From: Candidatus Symbiothrix sp.
GTDB lineage: Bacteria; Bacteroidota; Bacteroidia; Bacteroidales; Azobacteroidaceae
Assembly: GCA_031270925.1 (NCBI GenBank)
Contig: JAISWY010000062.1
Location: 1 to 5,468 of the forward strand
Direction: 5' to 3'
DNA length: 5,468 nucleotides
This document shows, in pieces, positions 1 to 5,468 of this stretch (position 1 is its first letter; each line of letters opens with the position of its first letter). A model generated the notes under the pieces. The model ran no database searches. It worked only from the letters and a program-made list of their open reading frames with translations, and was not told where the DNA came from. A program made the position numbers and the translations under genes.

Positions 1-630
1 AACGATTTTGAAAACGGCAAACTGAAAGAAGGAATCCCTTCGCAAGCTACTTTCGGCGCGGTTCGTCCCGGCGACTTGCGATACCGTGACATCTACGAAG
101 ACGGAGTGATCGACGAAAAAGACCGCACTTACATCGGACGTTCGCTGACAACGCCCGAAACGGTAGCCAACCTGAATATCGGTTTTACATGGAAAAATAT
201 CGAACTGACAGGACTGTTTCAAGGCGTAGTGAAAAATTCGACAATGATGGAGCAAATTTACCTTCCTTTCCTGAGCGGTACGGGCAATGCAACGAAATAT
301 GCCCTCGACGCCTGGACGCCCGAAACTGCGGCGACGGCAAAATATCCGCGACTGACTACTTCCGCCAATACGAACAACCGCCAGTCTTCCGATTTCTGGG
401 TGATGGACGGTTCGTATATCCGCGTGAAAAACATTGTCCTCGCGTATAATTTCTCCGAAAAAACACTGAAAAACACAGGTATTCAAGCGCTCAAAGCATA
501 TATCAGCGGCTACAACCTCTTTACTTTCGACAAAGTAAAAGACTACGATCCCGAACCCGAACCGTATTATGCTTTCTATGCTTATCCGAACAACCGGACA
601 ATCAGTTTGGGAATAAACATCACTTTTTAA
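1..630 (+). CDS. SusC/RagA-family TonB-dependent outer-membrane transporter, C-terminal part (5' end outside window)
   Basis: This is the last 209 residues of a SusC-like TonB-dependent transporter, a 22-stranded outer-membrane barrel that imports oligosaccharides or peptides with a SusD lipoprotein lid. The frame is open from base 1, and the TTG at 76 is an internal Leu codon, not a start. Visible family hallmarks are PGDLRYRDIYEDGVIDEKD at residues 23-41 (the Asp/Gly-rich segment seen in SusC proteins as PGDxxYxDxNxDGxID), YIRVKNIVLAYNF at about 139-151, YISGYNLFTF at 167-176, YDPEPE at 182-187, and a final strand RTISLGINITF that ends in Phe, the usual barrel-assembly signal. Full-length members are usually around 1000 residues, so about four fifths, including the plug and any TonB box, lie upstream. 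It is followed 28 bp later by a SusD gene, the standard pairing. The family is certain from sequence; the substrate is unknown. Confidence 0.95.
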   Translation, partial: NDFENGKLKEGIPSQATFGAVRPGDLRYRDIYEDGVIDEKDRTYIGRSLTTPETVANLNIGFTWKNIELTGLFQGVVKNSTMMEQIYLPFLSGTGNATKYALDAWTPETAATAKYPRLTTSANTNNRQSSDFWVMDGSYIRVKNIVLAYNFSEKTLKNTGIQALKAYISGYNLFTFDKVKDYDPEPEPYYAFYAYPNNRTISLGINITF

Positions 631-658
631 TTGAGAATGAAAAATTAAAAAACAGAAT

Positions 659-2314
659 ATGCGAAACACAATGAAAAATATCAAAATTCCGTTAATCCTT
701 TTGATTGCGATTCAGACATTGGGTTGCCAGGATTTCCTTACGCCGGAACCCGACGGAACATTAGACGAAAAGCAAATCTTTTCCGACCCTGCCCGCGCCC
801 GCGGATTTTTGAGTAACATCTACAACTCCATCCCCGGCAGTTGGTACGGCATCGACGGCGCCATGGAAGCCTGTATCTCCGACGAGGCGAAAAGCGCCAA
901 ACTTTCGGGCGGCGCGGTAACAATGACCGACGGCTCGATGACGGCGCGCAGTTTTGCCGAAAGCGGTACATGGAGCAAGTATTACACCGCCATCCGCAAA
1001 ACAACCATTTTCCTCGAAAATGTGGATAACGCCACTTTTGTAACCTCCAATCAAAACGCGCAAGACCCTGCCTTGAACGCCCGCTATGCCAAGCAATACC
1101 GCGCCGAAGCATGGTTTTTACGCGGTCTGTTTTATTTTGAATTGCTGAAACGCTACGGCGGCATACCTCTTTTACCCGAAAAGCGTTTGACGTTGAACGA
1201 CGACATGGCCAATATTCCCCGCAGCACTTACGACGAATGTGTGCAATACATTCTCGGATGTTGCAAAAACGCCGCCGACTCGCTGCCCGATTCCTGGGTG
1301 GATAAAGTGGAAATGTACGGCCGCGCCAACCGCGCTTCGGCCGGTGCCTTGCAATCGCGTGTCTTGCTCTATGCCGCCAGTCCGTTGAACAACCCGGCCA
1401 ACGATGCAAGCAAATGGGAAGCCGCAGCTGCCGCAGCCAAAGAAATATTGGATATGCCCGAATACGGCTTATTAAGCTCGACCGGCAGCAAATGGAATGA
1501 ATCGTTGCAAATCTGGACGGAAATTTACAACAAGGAAATACTTTTTGCGACCTATGCGGTTGCCAACAGCACCGAAATCGAACGCGCCGAATTTCCCCGC
1601 GGGCTGACGCTCCAAGCGGCGCAAGGCGGCGAAGGACGCACCAACCCAACGCACGATTTGATAAAAGCTTTTCAGAACAAAGACGGCAACGATGCAGTGT
1701 GGGCAATCGCCGGCGAAACCGTTTCTCCGGCGCGTAATCTCTACGAAAATCCGGCGCGCGACCCCCGCCTGAAATGGTGGATTTATTACAACGGCACCCG
1801 CCAACATGGATCCAATCCGAATCCTGTTGCAACAGGACTTGGACAGACTTCCGGTTTGAATAAAGATGCAACCTACACGCATACAGGTTATTACCTTCGC
1901 AAGTTTGTCAATCCAAATGTCGATTTGCAGACCAATTCCGGCGCTTCGTACAAGTTTTTCGTCATTTTCCGCTATGCCGAAATCCTTTTGAATTACGCCG
2001 AGGCGATGAATGAGGCTTACGGCCCAACAACAGTCCCCGCCGGTTATACGCTTTCGGCTCTTGATGCGCTGAATGCCGTGCGCACCCGCGTGGGAATGCC
2101 GACGTTTGAAAACAACAAACCGGTCGATTACGAAAGCCTAAAGGCAGGCATCCGACACGAACGCCGCATCGAACTTTGCTTTGAAGGGCATCGCTACTGG
2201 GATTTGAAACGATGGAAAATAGCCGAACAGGTCTTAAACGCTCCTGTTCACGGAATCGAAATCGACGGCACCGGTTCCAGAATTAATACATGGCGCGAAT
2301 TTGAAGTCGAATAG
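659..2314 (+). CDS. SusD/RagB-family surface lipoprotein, ended early by an in-frame amber codon
   Basis: This is a SusD-like nutrient-binding lipoprotein, the surface lid of the SusC transporter encoded just upstream. Residues 1-23 form a lipoprotein signal peptide: a charged start, the hydrophobic run IPLILLIAI and a lipobox-like TLGC with Cys23 as the lipidation site. The following QDFL is typical of SusD N-termini. Family motifs in order are RAEAWFLRGLFYFELLKRYGG (residues 148-168, split TPR-type helix), SRVLLYAASPLNNP (233-246), FRYAEILLNYAEAMNEAYG (437-455), ALNAVRTRVGMP (470-481) and IRHERRIELCFEGHRYWDLK (498-517). ATG at 659 is taken as the start; ATG at 671 (Met5) would also leave a good signal peptide, and no Shine-Dalgarno sequence decides between them. 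The product is 551 residues to the TAG at 2312-2314, but the same frame continues for 33 codons of recognisable SusD tail, so this stop looks premature. It may still be functional if the tail is dispensable. Confidence 0.93.
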   Translation: MRNTMKNIKIPLILLIAIQTLGCQDFLTPEPDGTLDEKQIFSDPARARGFLSNIYNSIPGSWYGIDGAMEACISDEAKSAKLSGGAVTMTDGSMTARSFAESGTWSKYYTAIRKTTIFLENVDNATFVTSNQNAQDPALNARYAKQYRAEAWFLRGLFYFELLKRYGGIPLLPEKRLTLNDDMANIPRSTYDECVQYILGCCKNAADSLPDSWVDKVEMYGRANRASAGALQSRVLLYAASPLNNPANDASKWEAAAAAAKEILDMPEYGLLSSTGSKWNESLQIWTEIYNKEILFATYAVANSTEIERAEFPRGLTLQAAQGGEGRTNPTHDLIKAFQNKDGNDAVWAIAGETVSPARNLYENPARDPRLKWWIYYNGTRQHGSNPNPVATGLGQTSGLNKDATYTHTGYYLRKFVNPNVDLQTNSGASYKFFVIFRYAEILLNYAEAMNEAYGPTTVPAGYTLSALDALNAVRTRVGMPTFENNKPVDYESLKAGIRHERRIELCFEGHRYWDLKRWKIAEQVLNAPVHGIEIDGTGSRINTWREFEVE

Positions 2315-2416
2315 CGCGTATTTACCGAAAATATGTATCACTATCCCATTCCGTATTCCGAATTGCTGAAAGCAAAAATGGATCAAAACGAAGGATGGGA
2401 AAGTCCATATAATTGA
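2312..2416 (+). pseudogene. Orphaned C-terminal tail of the SusD-like gene, downstream of the amber codon in the same frame
   Basis: Reading on in the SusD frame after TAG (2312-2314) gives 33 sense codons and then TGA at 2414-2416. The peptide begins RVFTENMYHYPIPYSELL and ends MDQNEGWESPYN. This matches the usual end of SusD/RagB proteins, where WREFEVE is followed by a basic or polar residue, RVF, an M/Y-rich stretch, YPIP, and a final QNPGW-like motif. Here EGW stands where NPGW is usual. The intact protein would have 585 residues, with the amber at position 552. TAG is one substitution from AAG (Lys) or CAG (Gln). The spelling of the tail is seen directly; whether it is translated by readthrough or recoding, or is dead sequence, cannot be told here. 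Confidence 0.85.
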
Positions 2417-2419
2417 AGT

Positions 2420-2443
2420 TAAACATTTTTAATTTATTGTTTT
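2420..2443 (+). promoter_or_regulatory. AT-rich translation leader of the first GLUG/T9SS gene, shared with the downstream paralog
   Basis: The 24 bases before ATG 2444 are almost all A/T and open with TAAACATTTT (2420-2429). The same ten bases occur 21 bases before the start of the paralog at 5029. No GGAGG-like site is present. AT-rich, Shine-Dalgarno-free leaders are normal in Bacteroidota and serve translation initiation, so this is most simply a ribosome-binding leader copied with the gene. I see no convincing Bacteroidota-type promoter (TTTG and TAnnTTTG boxes) in this short gap, which fits co-transcription with the SusCD genes. Confidence 0.4.
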
Positions 2444-4996
2444 ATGAAAAAAAAACTCACCTTTTTGGCAGCATTTTTATGCTGTGTGGCAGCGGCTAAT
2501 GCGGATGCCAATTATCCAACGGGAGGTATGACGCCTCTGATGGATTTGATTGCTAAAATGGATCCCGACGAGGGACCGCGCGGCGATGCTGCATGGCCCT
2601 GGATTGGGGCGAATGGCGATCATATATGGCACAGTCAGCCCGACTACGGCGTTTTCGGCGCTATGATGTACAATACCGCTTTTGGTATTTATGCCTCGTC
2701 GGACATTGAAAGCGACGGCAAAACTTTGAAATGGGCTACCTGCAAATGCGGCAAATACGCCACCTTGCGGGGTATCGACTGGACAGGTAAAAATTACCTG
2801 CAAAAAGAAGGTAGCGAAAACAACATTGTATTCGCTACGAAAGCGAACTCCTGGCACGAACTCTATTTTCTGGAATTTCTGCGCCTGTCGGGTAACCGTT
2901 TCCGCAACATCTCCATTGTGGGACATGTGAGCGAAACCGATTCGCTGGTTAATCTGAAAGAAGTGGATTTGTCCGGCAACGACGCAATGGAATATTTCAG
3001 CATCAACGGAGCGCCCAATCTGGTAACGCTGAAAGTGAACGCCGCAACCGTCGAAATTGCCGGTTCAACTTTACTGTTCAGCAAAATGGCGGATATACAA
3101 GCAACTACGCTGAATTATACGCCAACGGGAACGGTCCATTTGACTTTCCCCTCCAATCTGGTAGATTTGAGCGCGGAAGCGGCTATCGCTACGACTTTCT
3201 CGAACTGGAGCGCGACACCAACTGCCGATAACAACGGCCTGTTCTCTTTCGACGAATCATTGGTCGGGCAAACCCTTACGGTGGAACTTGCCAATGCTAA
3301 TTATTCCGAATGGGGAACTATTACGGCAAACATTCTGCTCACAGCGCCTTTTTATGTGGTCGATACCAACATCAGCACCGCCGAGAAATTAGACAGTATC
3401 CGCTACAATCCGACGGGCGAATATACTTTGACTGCCGATATTGACCTCGCCGCATATATCGCCGATCGTTATCCCGAACAAGGCTGGCTGCCGATAGGCA
3501 ACGCCACCACTCCGTTCAGCGGAAAATTGATTGGCAACGGACACGTTATTTCCGGCTTGTGGTGCAAACGCGATACGTTTGATTACGTGGGACTTTTCGG
3601 AACGCTGGGCTATTGCCGCGACATCAAAACGGGCGACAGTTCGACTTCGGTGGTGGGCGACGACCAAACGCCGGGCGCGGAGATCTCCAATTTGGCTATT
3701 ATAGCCGATTCCATTGTCGGACAATACAATGTGGGCGCTTTGGCCGGTATTGCCGGTAACAAAAGTCATATTTCGGGCGTGTATGTAAAAGCCGATGTAT
3801 TGGGAAACACCAACGTGGGTGGAATTTGCGGAACATTTTACGGGAAAAATGTTGCCACGCTCATCGAAGATTGCTATGTTGCGGGCAGCGTAGCGGGGCA
3901 AAATAAAGTAGGAGGCGTGGCTGGAAATGCTTTTAATCAGGAAGCTGCAGTTTCGATGAACCGCATTTATACCACCAACACCGTGCGCAACATCGGCTCG
4001 TGGTATCTAAACACCACCGGCGGCTTTGTCGGGCGCTTAAACGGCTGGTACGGTATGGTAAAATACCATAACTGCTTTGCTATCAACGACTCTATCGACG
4101 GTTTCAATCCGAGTTTTACCGGACGTTTTGCCGGAGGCTGGGTCGATCAGTGCAGCAGCACCGCAAGCACTCTTTATAAATTTGCCGATAACGCTTACGG
4201 ATTGGATGTTATGGAGTTCAACAATACCGAAGACAACGTTTACAAACGTCTGCTCCCGAGCGATACAGGCGAAGATGGCCTGGGCGAAGAATATCAAATT
4301 TTGAACAAACGAAACAAGCACGGCTTCAATTTGACTGCCGCACAGTTGAAACAACAGGAAACCTACGAAGCCTCCGGTTGGGATTTTACCGACACTTGGA
4401 CGATGGGTAACGGAGATTATCCGCTGCCGGTATTGAAAAATATCAACGTCGCAAAACAACCCTCCGCTTATCCCGCTTATCTCGATGCTAAACCGGTTTA
4501 TACCGTTACGCTTGCTTTGGATTCTACCGGCGTAACCGGTTTGCCGACTGAAGCGCCTATCAGCTTGCATGTTACTTTCCCTTATTGGGAAAAGAAAGGC
4601 ATACTCGACGGTACGGATGTGCCGGTGTATATCCGCCCCTATCAGGGAAGCGAATTGGAATCGCTGATCGTGAACGATGTGGATAAAACTTCCGAAATAG
4701 TGAACAATATTTATACTATCCGGGCGATTGCCGGCAATACGCTGGTTGTCGGTAAGTTCAGGGCTCCCACTGGAATTGGATATGTTCAATCGGACGCTAT
4801 CGGCATTTATCCGAATCCTACAACCGGTAAAATTTCGGTAAACAACAAGGCCGAAAATTCGACGCTAAGGATTTACGATATTACCGGAAACGAACGGCTG
4901 AAATCCAATGAAAGCACTTTGGATATTTCGCATTTGGCGAACGGCGTTTATTTCGTGAAAGTAGCCGGAAGGGTTACGAAAATCGTTAAAAAATAA
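2444..4996 (+). CDS. Secreted GLUG-repeat protein with LRR-like segment and T9SS type A sorting domain
   Basis: This 850-residue protein is predicted to be exported by Sec and then by the type IX system to the cell surface or medium. Residues 1-20 form a signal peptide (MKKKLTFLAAFLCCVAAANA), with likely cleavage after ANA; the Cys pair has no proper lipobox. Residues about 29-137 form a module containing W97, CKCG (100-103) and LRGIDWTGKNYLQ (108-120), repeated in the next gene. Residues 138-205 hold degenerate leucine-rich units, LEFLRLSGN and LKEVDLSGN. Residues 328-372 (TADIDL, WLPIG, FSGKLIGNGHVISGL) are the lead-in typical of GLUG proteins, and GLUG-type repeats follow to about 570. Residues 686-772 look like an Ig-like sandwich. 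The end, IGIYPNPTTGKISV (786-799) to DISHLANGVYFVKV and a basic KIVKK, is a T9SS type A sorting domain. No enzyme motif is seen. A role in surface binding or adhesion is inference from GLUG and LRR families and from the SusCD neighbours. Confidence 0.9.
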   Translation: MKKKLTFLAAFLCCVAAANADANYPTGGMTPLMDLIAKMDPDEGPRGDAAWPWIGANGDHIWHSQPDYGVFGAMMYNTAFGIYASSDIESDGKTLKWATCKCGKYATLRGIDWTGKNYLQKEGSENNIVFATKANSWHELYFLEFLRLSGNRFRNISIVGHVSETDSLVNLKEVDLSGNDAMEYFSINGAPNLVTLKVNAATVEIAGSTLLFSKMADIQATTLNYTPTGTVHLTFPSNLVDLSAEAAIATTFSNWSATPTADNNGLFSFDESLVGQTLTVELANANYSEWGTITANILLTAPFYVVDTNISTAEKLDSIRYNPTGEYTLTADIDLAAYIADRYPEQGWLPIGNATTPFSGKLIGNGHVISGLWCKRDTFDYVGLFGTLGYCRDIKTGDSSTSVVGDDQTPGAEISNLAIIADSIVGQYNVGALAGIAGNKSHISGVYVKADVLGNTNVGGICGTFYGKNVATLIEDCYVAGSVAGQNKVGGVAGNAFNQEAAVSMNRIYTTNTVRNIGSWYLNTTGGFVGRLNGWYGMVKYHNCFAINDSIDGFNPSFTGRFAGGWVDQCSSTASTLYKFADNAYGLDVMEFNNTEDNVYKRLLPSDTGEDGLGEEYQILNKRNKHGFNLTAAQLKQQETYEASGWDFTDTWTMGNGDYPLPVLKNINVAKQPSAYPAYLDAKPVYTVTLALDSTGVTGLPTEAPISLHVTFPYWEKKGILDGTDVPVYIRPYQGSELESLIVNDVDKTSEIVNNIYTIRAIAGNTLVVGKFRAPTGIGYVQSDAIGIYPNPTTGKISVNNKAENSTLRIYDITGNERLKSNESTLDISHLANGVYFVKVAGRVTKIVKK
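3719..4153 (+). repeat. GLUG-type repeat region within the secreted protein
   Basis: Residues 426-570 of the secreted protein carry successive Gly-rich units built around a (V/T)GxxxG core: YNVGALAGIAG (428-438), TNVGGICGTFYG (456-467), NKVGGVAGNAF (487-497) and NTTGGFVGRLNG (523-534), with a weaker SFTGRFAGGW (557-566). An earlier related unit is YVGLFGTLG (381-389). Between cores lie strands such as ISGVYVKADVLG and IEDCYVAGSVAG, giving about 28-36 residues per unit. This is the pattern of the GLUG motif found in bacterial adhesins and IgA-peptidase-like surface proteins, where it is expected to form a beta-rich stack. Unit boundaries were set by eye. Confidence 0.75.
4802..4993 (+). other. 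T9SS type A C-terminal sorting domain (coding segment)
   Basis: The last 64 residues (787-850) begin GIYPNPTTGKISVN, continue with LRIYDITGNERL and DISHLANGVYFVKV, and end KIVKK. This order (YPNP, a strand followed by a D-x-x-G turn, L-x-x-G-x-Y-x-V and a basic end) is the type A sorting signal recognised by the type IX secretion machinery, which usually removes it during export or surface attachment. It implies that the host encodes a T9SS, although none of those genes are in this window. Confidence 0.92.
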
Positions 4997-5007
4997 ATTT
5001 ATATCAA

Positions 5008-5028
5008 TAAACATTTTAAATTTTCATT
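5008..5028 (+). promoter_or_regulatory. AT-rich translation leader of the second paralog, containing the shared TAAACATTTT element
   Basis: TAAACATTTT at 5008-5017 is followed by AAATTTTCATT up to ATG 5029. The ten-base element and its A/T-rich surroundings match those before the first paralog, while the spacing to ATG is 3 bases shorter. The whole gap between the two genes (4997-5028) is only 32 bp, has no inverted repeat suggesting a terminator, and favours transcription of both genes together. Confidence 0.4.
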
Positions 5029-5468
5029 ATGAAAAAGTACTTATTTTTAGCGGCATTATTATGTTGCGTAATGGCTACAAGAGCTGCAAACTACTATGTT
5101 GGGACATATCCCATAATGGATATGATTGCGAAAATGGATCAGACAGACGGGCCGCTCGGCCATCCTAATTGGCAATGGAAAAGTGATGTAGGCGTTCCCA
5201 TTCTTCATGCGCAACCGAAAAGTGAGCTGGCAGTGCATTTCCTGACAAACACTGCATTAGGTATTTATAATACTGCCGATATACCAAGCAATAGTAGTGT
5301 ATTCTCGTGGGCGTACTGTAACTGCGGCTTCTATTCGATTTTACGTGGAATTGACTGGACAGACAAAAATTATCTGCAGTTGTCGGGCAGTGATAACGAT
5401 ATTGTGTTAACACACGTTTCAGATGCGAACAACGACTTGTCGTTGGTAGAATTTTTGCGTTTGTCGGG
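5029..5468 (+). CDS. N-terminal part of a second secreted paralog of the GLUG/T9SS protein (3' end outside window)
   Basis: The frame opens at ATG 5029 and stays open to the window edge, giving 146 complete codons and two bases of a Gly codon. A signal peptide, MKKYLFLAALLCCVMATRA, closely resembles that of the preceding gene, including the Cys pair. From residue 27 on, it aligns without gaps to residues 30-150 of that protein; 56 of 121 positions are identical by hand count. Shared features include MDMIAKMD (30-37), W48 and W50, NTALGIY (74-80), CNCG (97-100), LRGIDWTDKNYLQ (105-117) and the first leucine-rich unit VEFLRLSG (140-147). It is therefore a tandem paralog, probably also T9SS-exported, though the tail cannot be seen. 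Its codons look more AT-rich at the start (many TTA) than those of its neighbour, suggesting an old duplication or separate arrival. Function is unknown. Confidence 0.88.
   Translation, partial: MKKYLFLAALLCCVMATRAANYYVGTYPIMDMIAKMDQTDGPLGHPNWQWKSDVGVPILHAQPKSELAVHFLTNTALGIYNTADIPSNSSVFSWAYCNCGFYSILRGIDWTDKNYLQLSGSDNDIVLTHVSDANNDLSLVEFLRLS

Noticed and set aside
76..630. A separate gene starting at TTG 76.
   Set aside because: The frame is open from base 1 and the residues before 76 (such as ATFGAVRPGD) belong to the SusC family pattern, so TTG is an internal Leu codon.
631..658. Possible leader peptide (ATG AAA AAT TAA) or promoter between the SusC and SusD genes.
   Set aside because: Three codons in an A-rich 28-bp gap are easily due to chance, and no Bacteroidota promoter boxes can be fitted in the space.
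738..1871. A 377-codon open frame on the minus strand inside the SusD-like gene.
   Set aside because: It lies wholly antisense to a well-supported SusD gene. Its translation is full of Arg and Cys without domain motifs, as expected for a shadow frame.
2394..2408. Possible hairpin ATGG...CCAT near the end of the SusD tail as a terminator.
   Set aside because: The stem is only four base pairs, is not GC-rich and is not followed directly by a T-run.
2333..2416. A small independent gene starting at ATG 2333 within the SusD tail.
   Set aside because: Its sequence is explained completely as the continuation of the SusD frame. It has no leader of its own and would be only 27 residues long.
2477..2486. 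Cys pair in the signal peptide (FLCCV) as a lipoprotein lipidation site.
   Set aside because: The residue before Cys is Leu or Cys rather than Gly, Ala or Ser, and a good signal peptidase I site (ANA) follows, which fits T9SS cargo.
4037..4789. A 250-codon open frame on the minus strand inside the GLUG/T9SS gene.
   Set aside because: It is antisense to a recognised coding region and has no signal peptide or family motif.

Overview
The window looks like part of a chromosomal glycan- or peptide-uptake locus from a Bacteroidota bacterium, most likely a member of the Bacteroidales. Three things point there: an adjacent SusC/SusD pair, a type IX secretion (T9SS) type A sorting tail, and very AT-rich, Shine-Dalgarno-poor leaders in front of genes of moderate GC content. 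All genes lie on the + strand and are closely spaced, so they may be co-transcribed.

Layout: (1) 1-630 is the C-terminal 209 residues of a SusC/RagA-type TonB-dependent outer-membrane transporter, whose start lies outside the window. (2) After 28 bp, 659-2314 encodes a SusD/RagB-type surface lipoprotein. Its frame is interrupted by an amber TAG at 2312-2314. The same frame stays open for 33 more codons to a TGA at 2414-2416, and those codons spell the usual C-terminal tail of the SusD family, so the gene seems to have lost its tail by a single nonsense change, an assembly error or recoding. (3) 2444-4996 encodes an 850-residue secreted protein: signal peptide, an N-terminal module with a CxCG motif, short leucine-rich-repeat-like stretch, a GLUG-repeat region, a likely Ig-like domain and a T9SS type A tail. 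(4) 5029 to the window edge is the start of a second, diverged copy of the same kind of protein. It aligns without gaps to the N-terminal module of the first copy at about 46% identity (counted by hand).

As a working model, SusC and SusD would form a lidded nutrient transporter in the outer membrane, and the two T9SS-exported paralogs would be surface-anchored or released partners, perhaps for ligand binding or adhesion. They occupy the place where SusE/F-like binding proteins or enzymes often follow a SusCD pair. No glycoside hydrolase, peptidase, regulator, RNA gene, mobile element, CRISPR array or convincing terminator is visible. The substrate cannot be predicted from this window.
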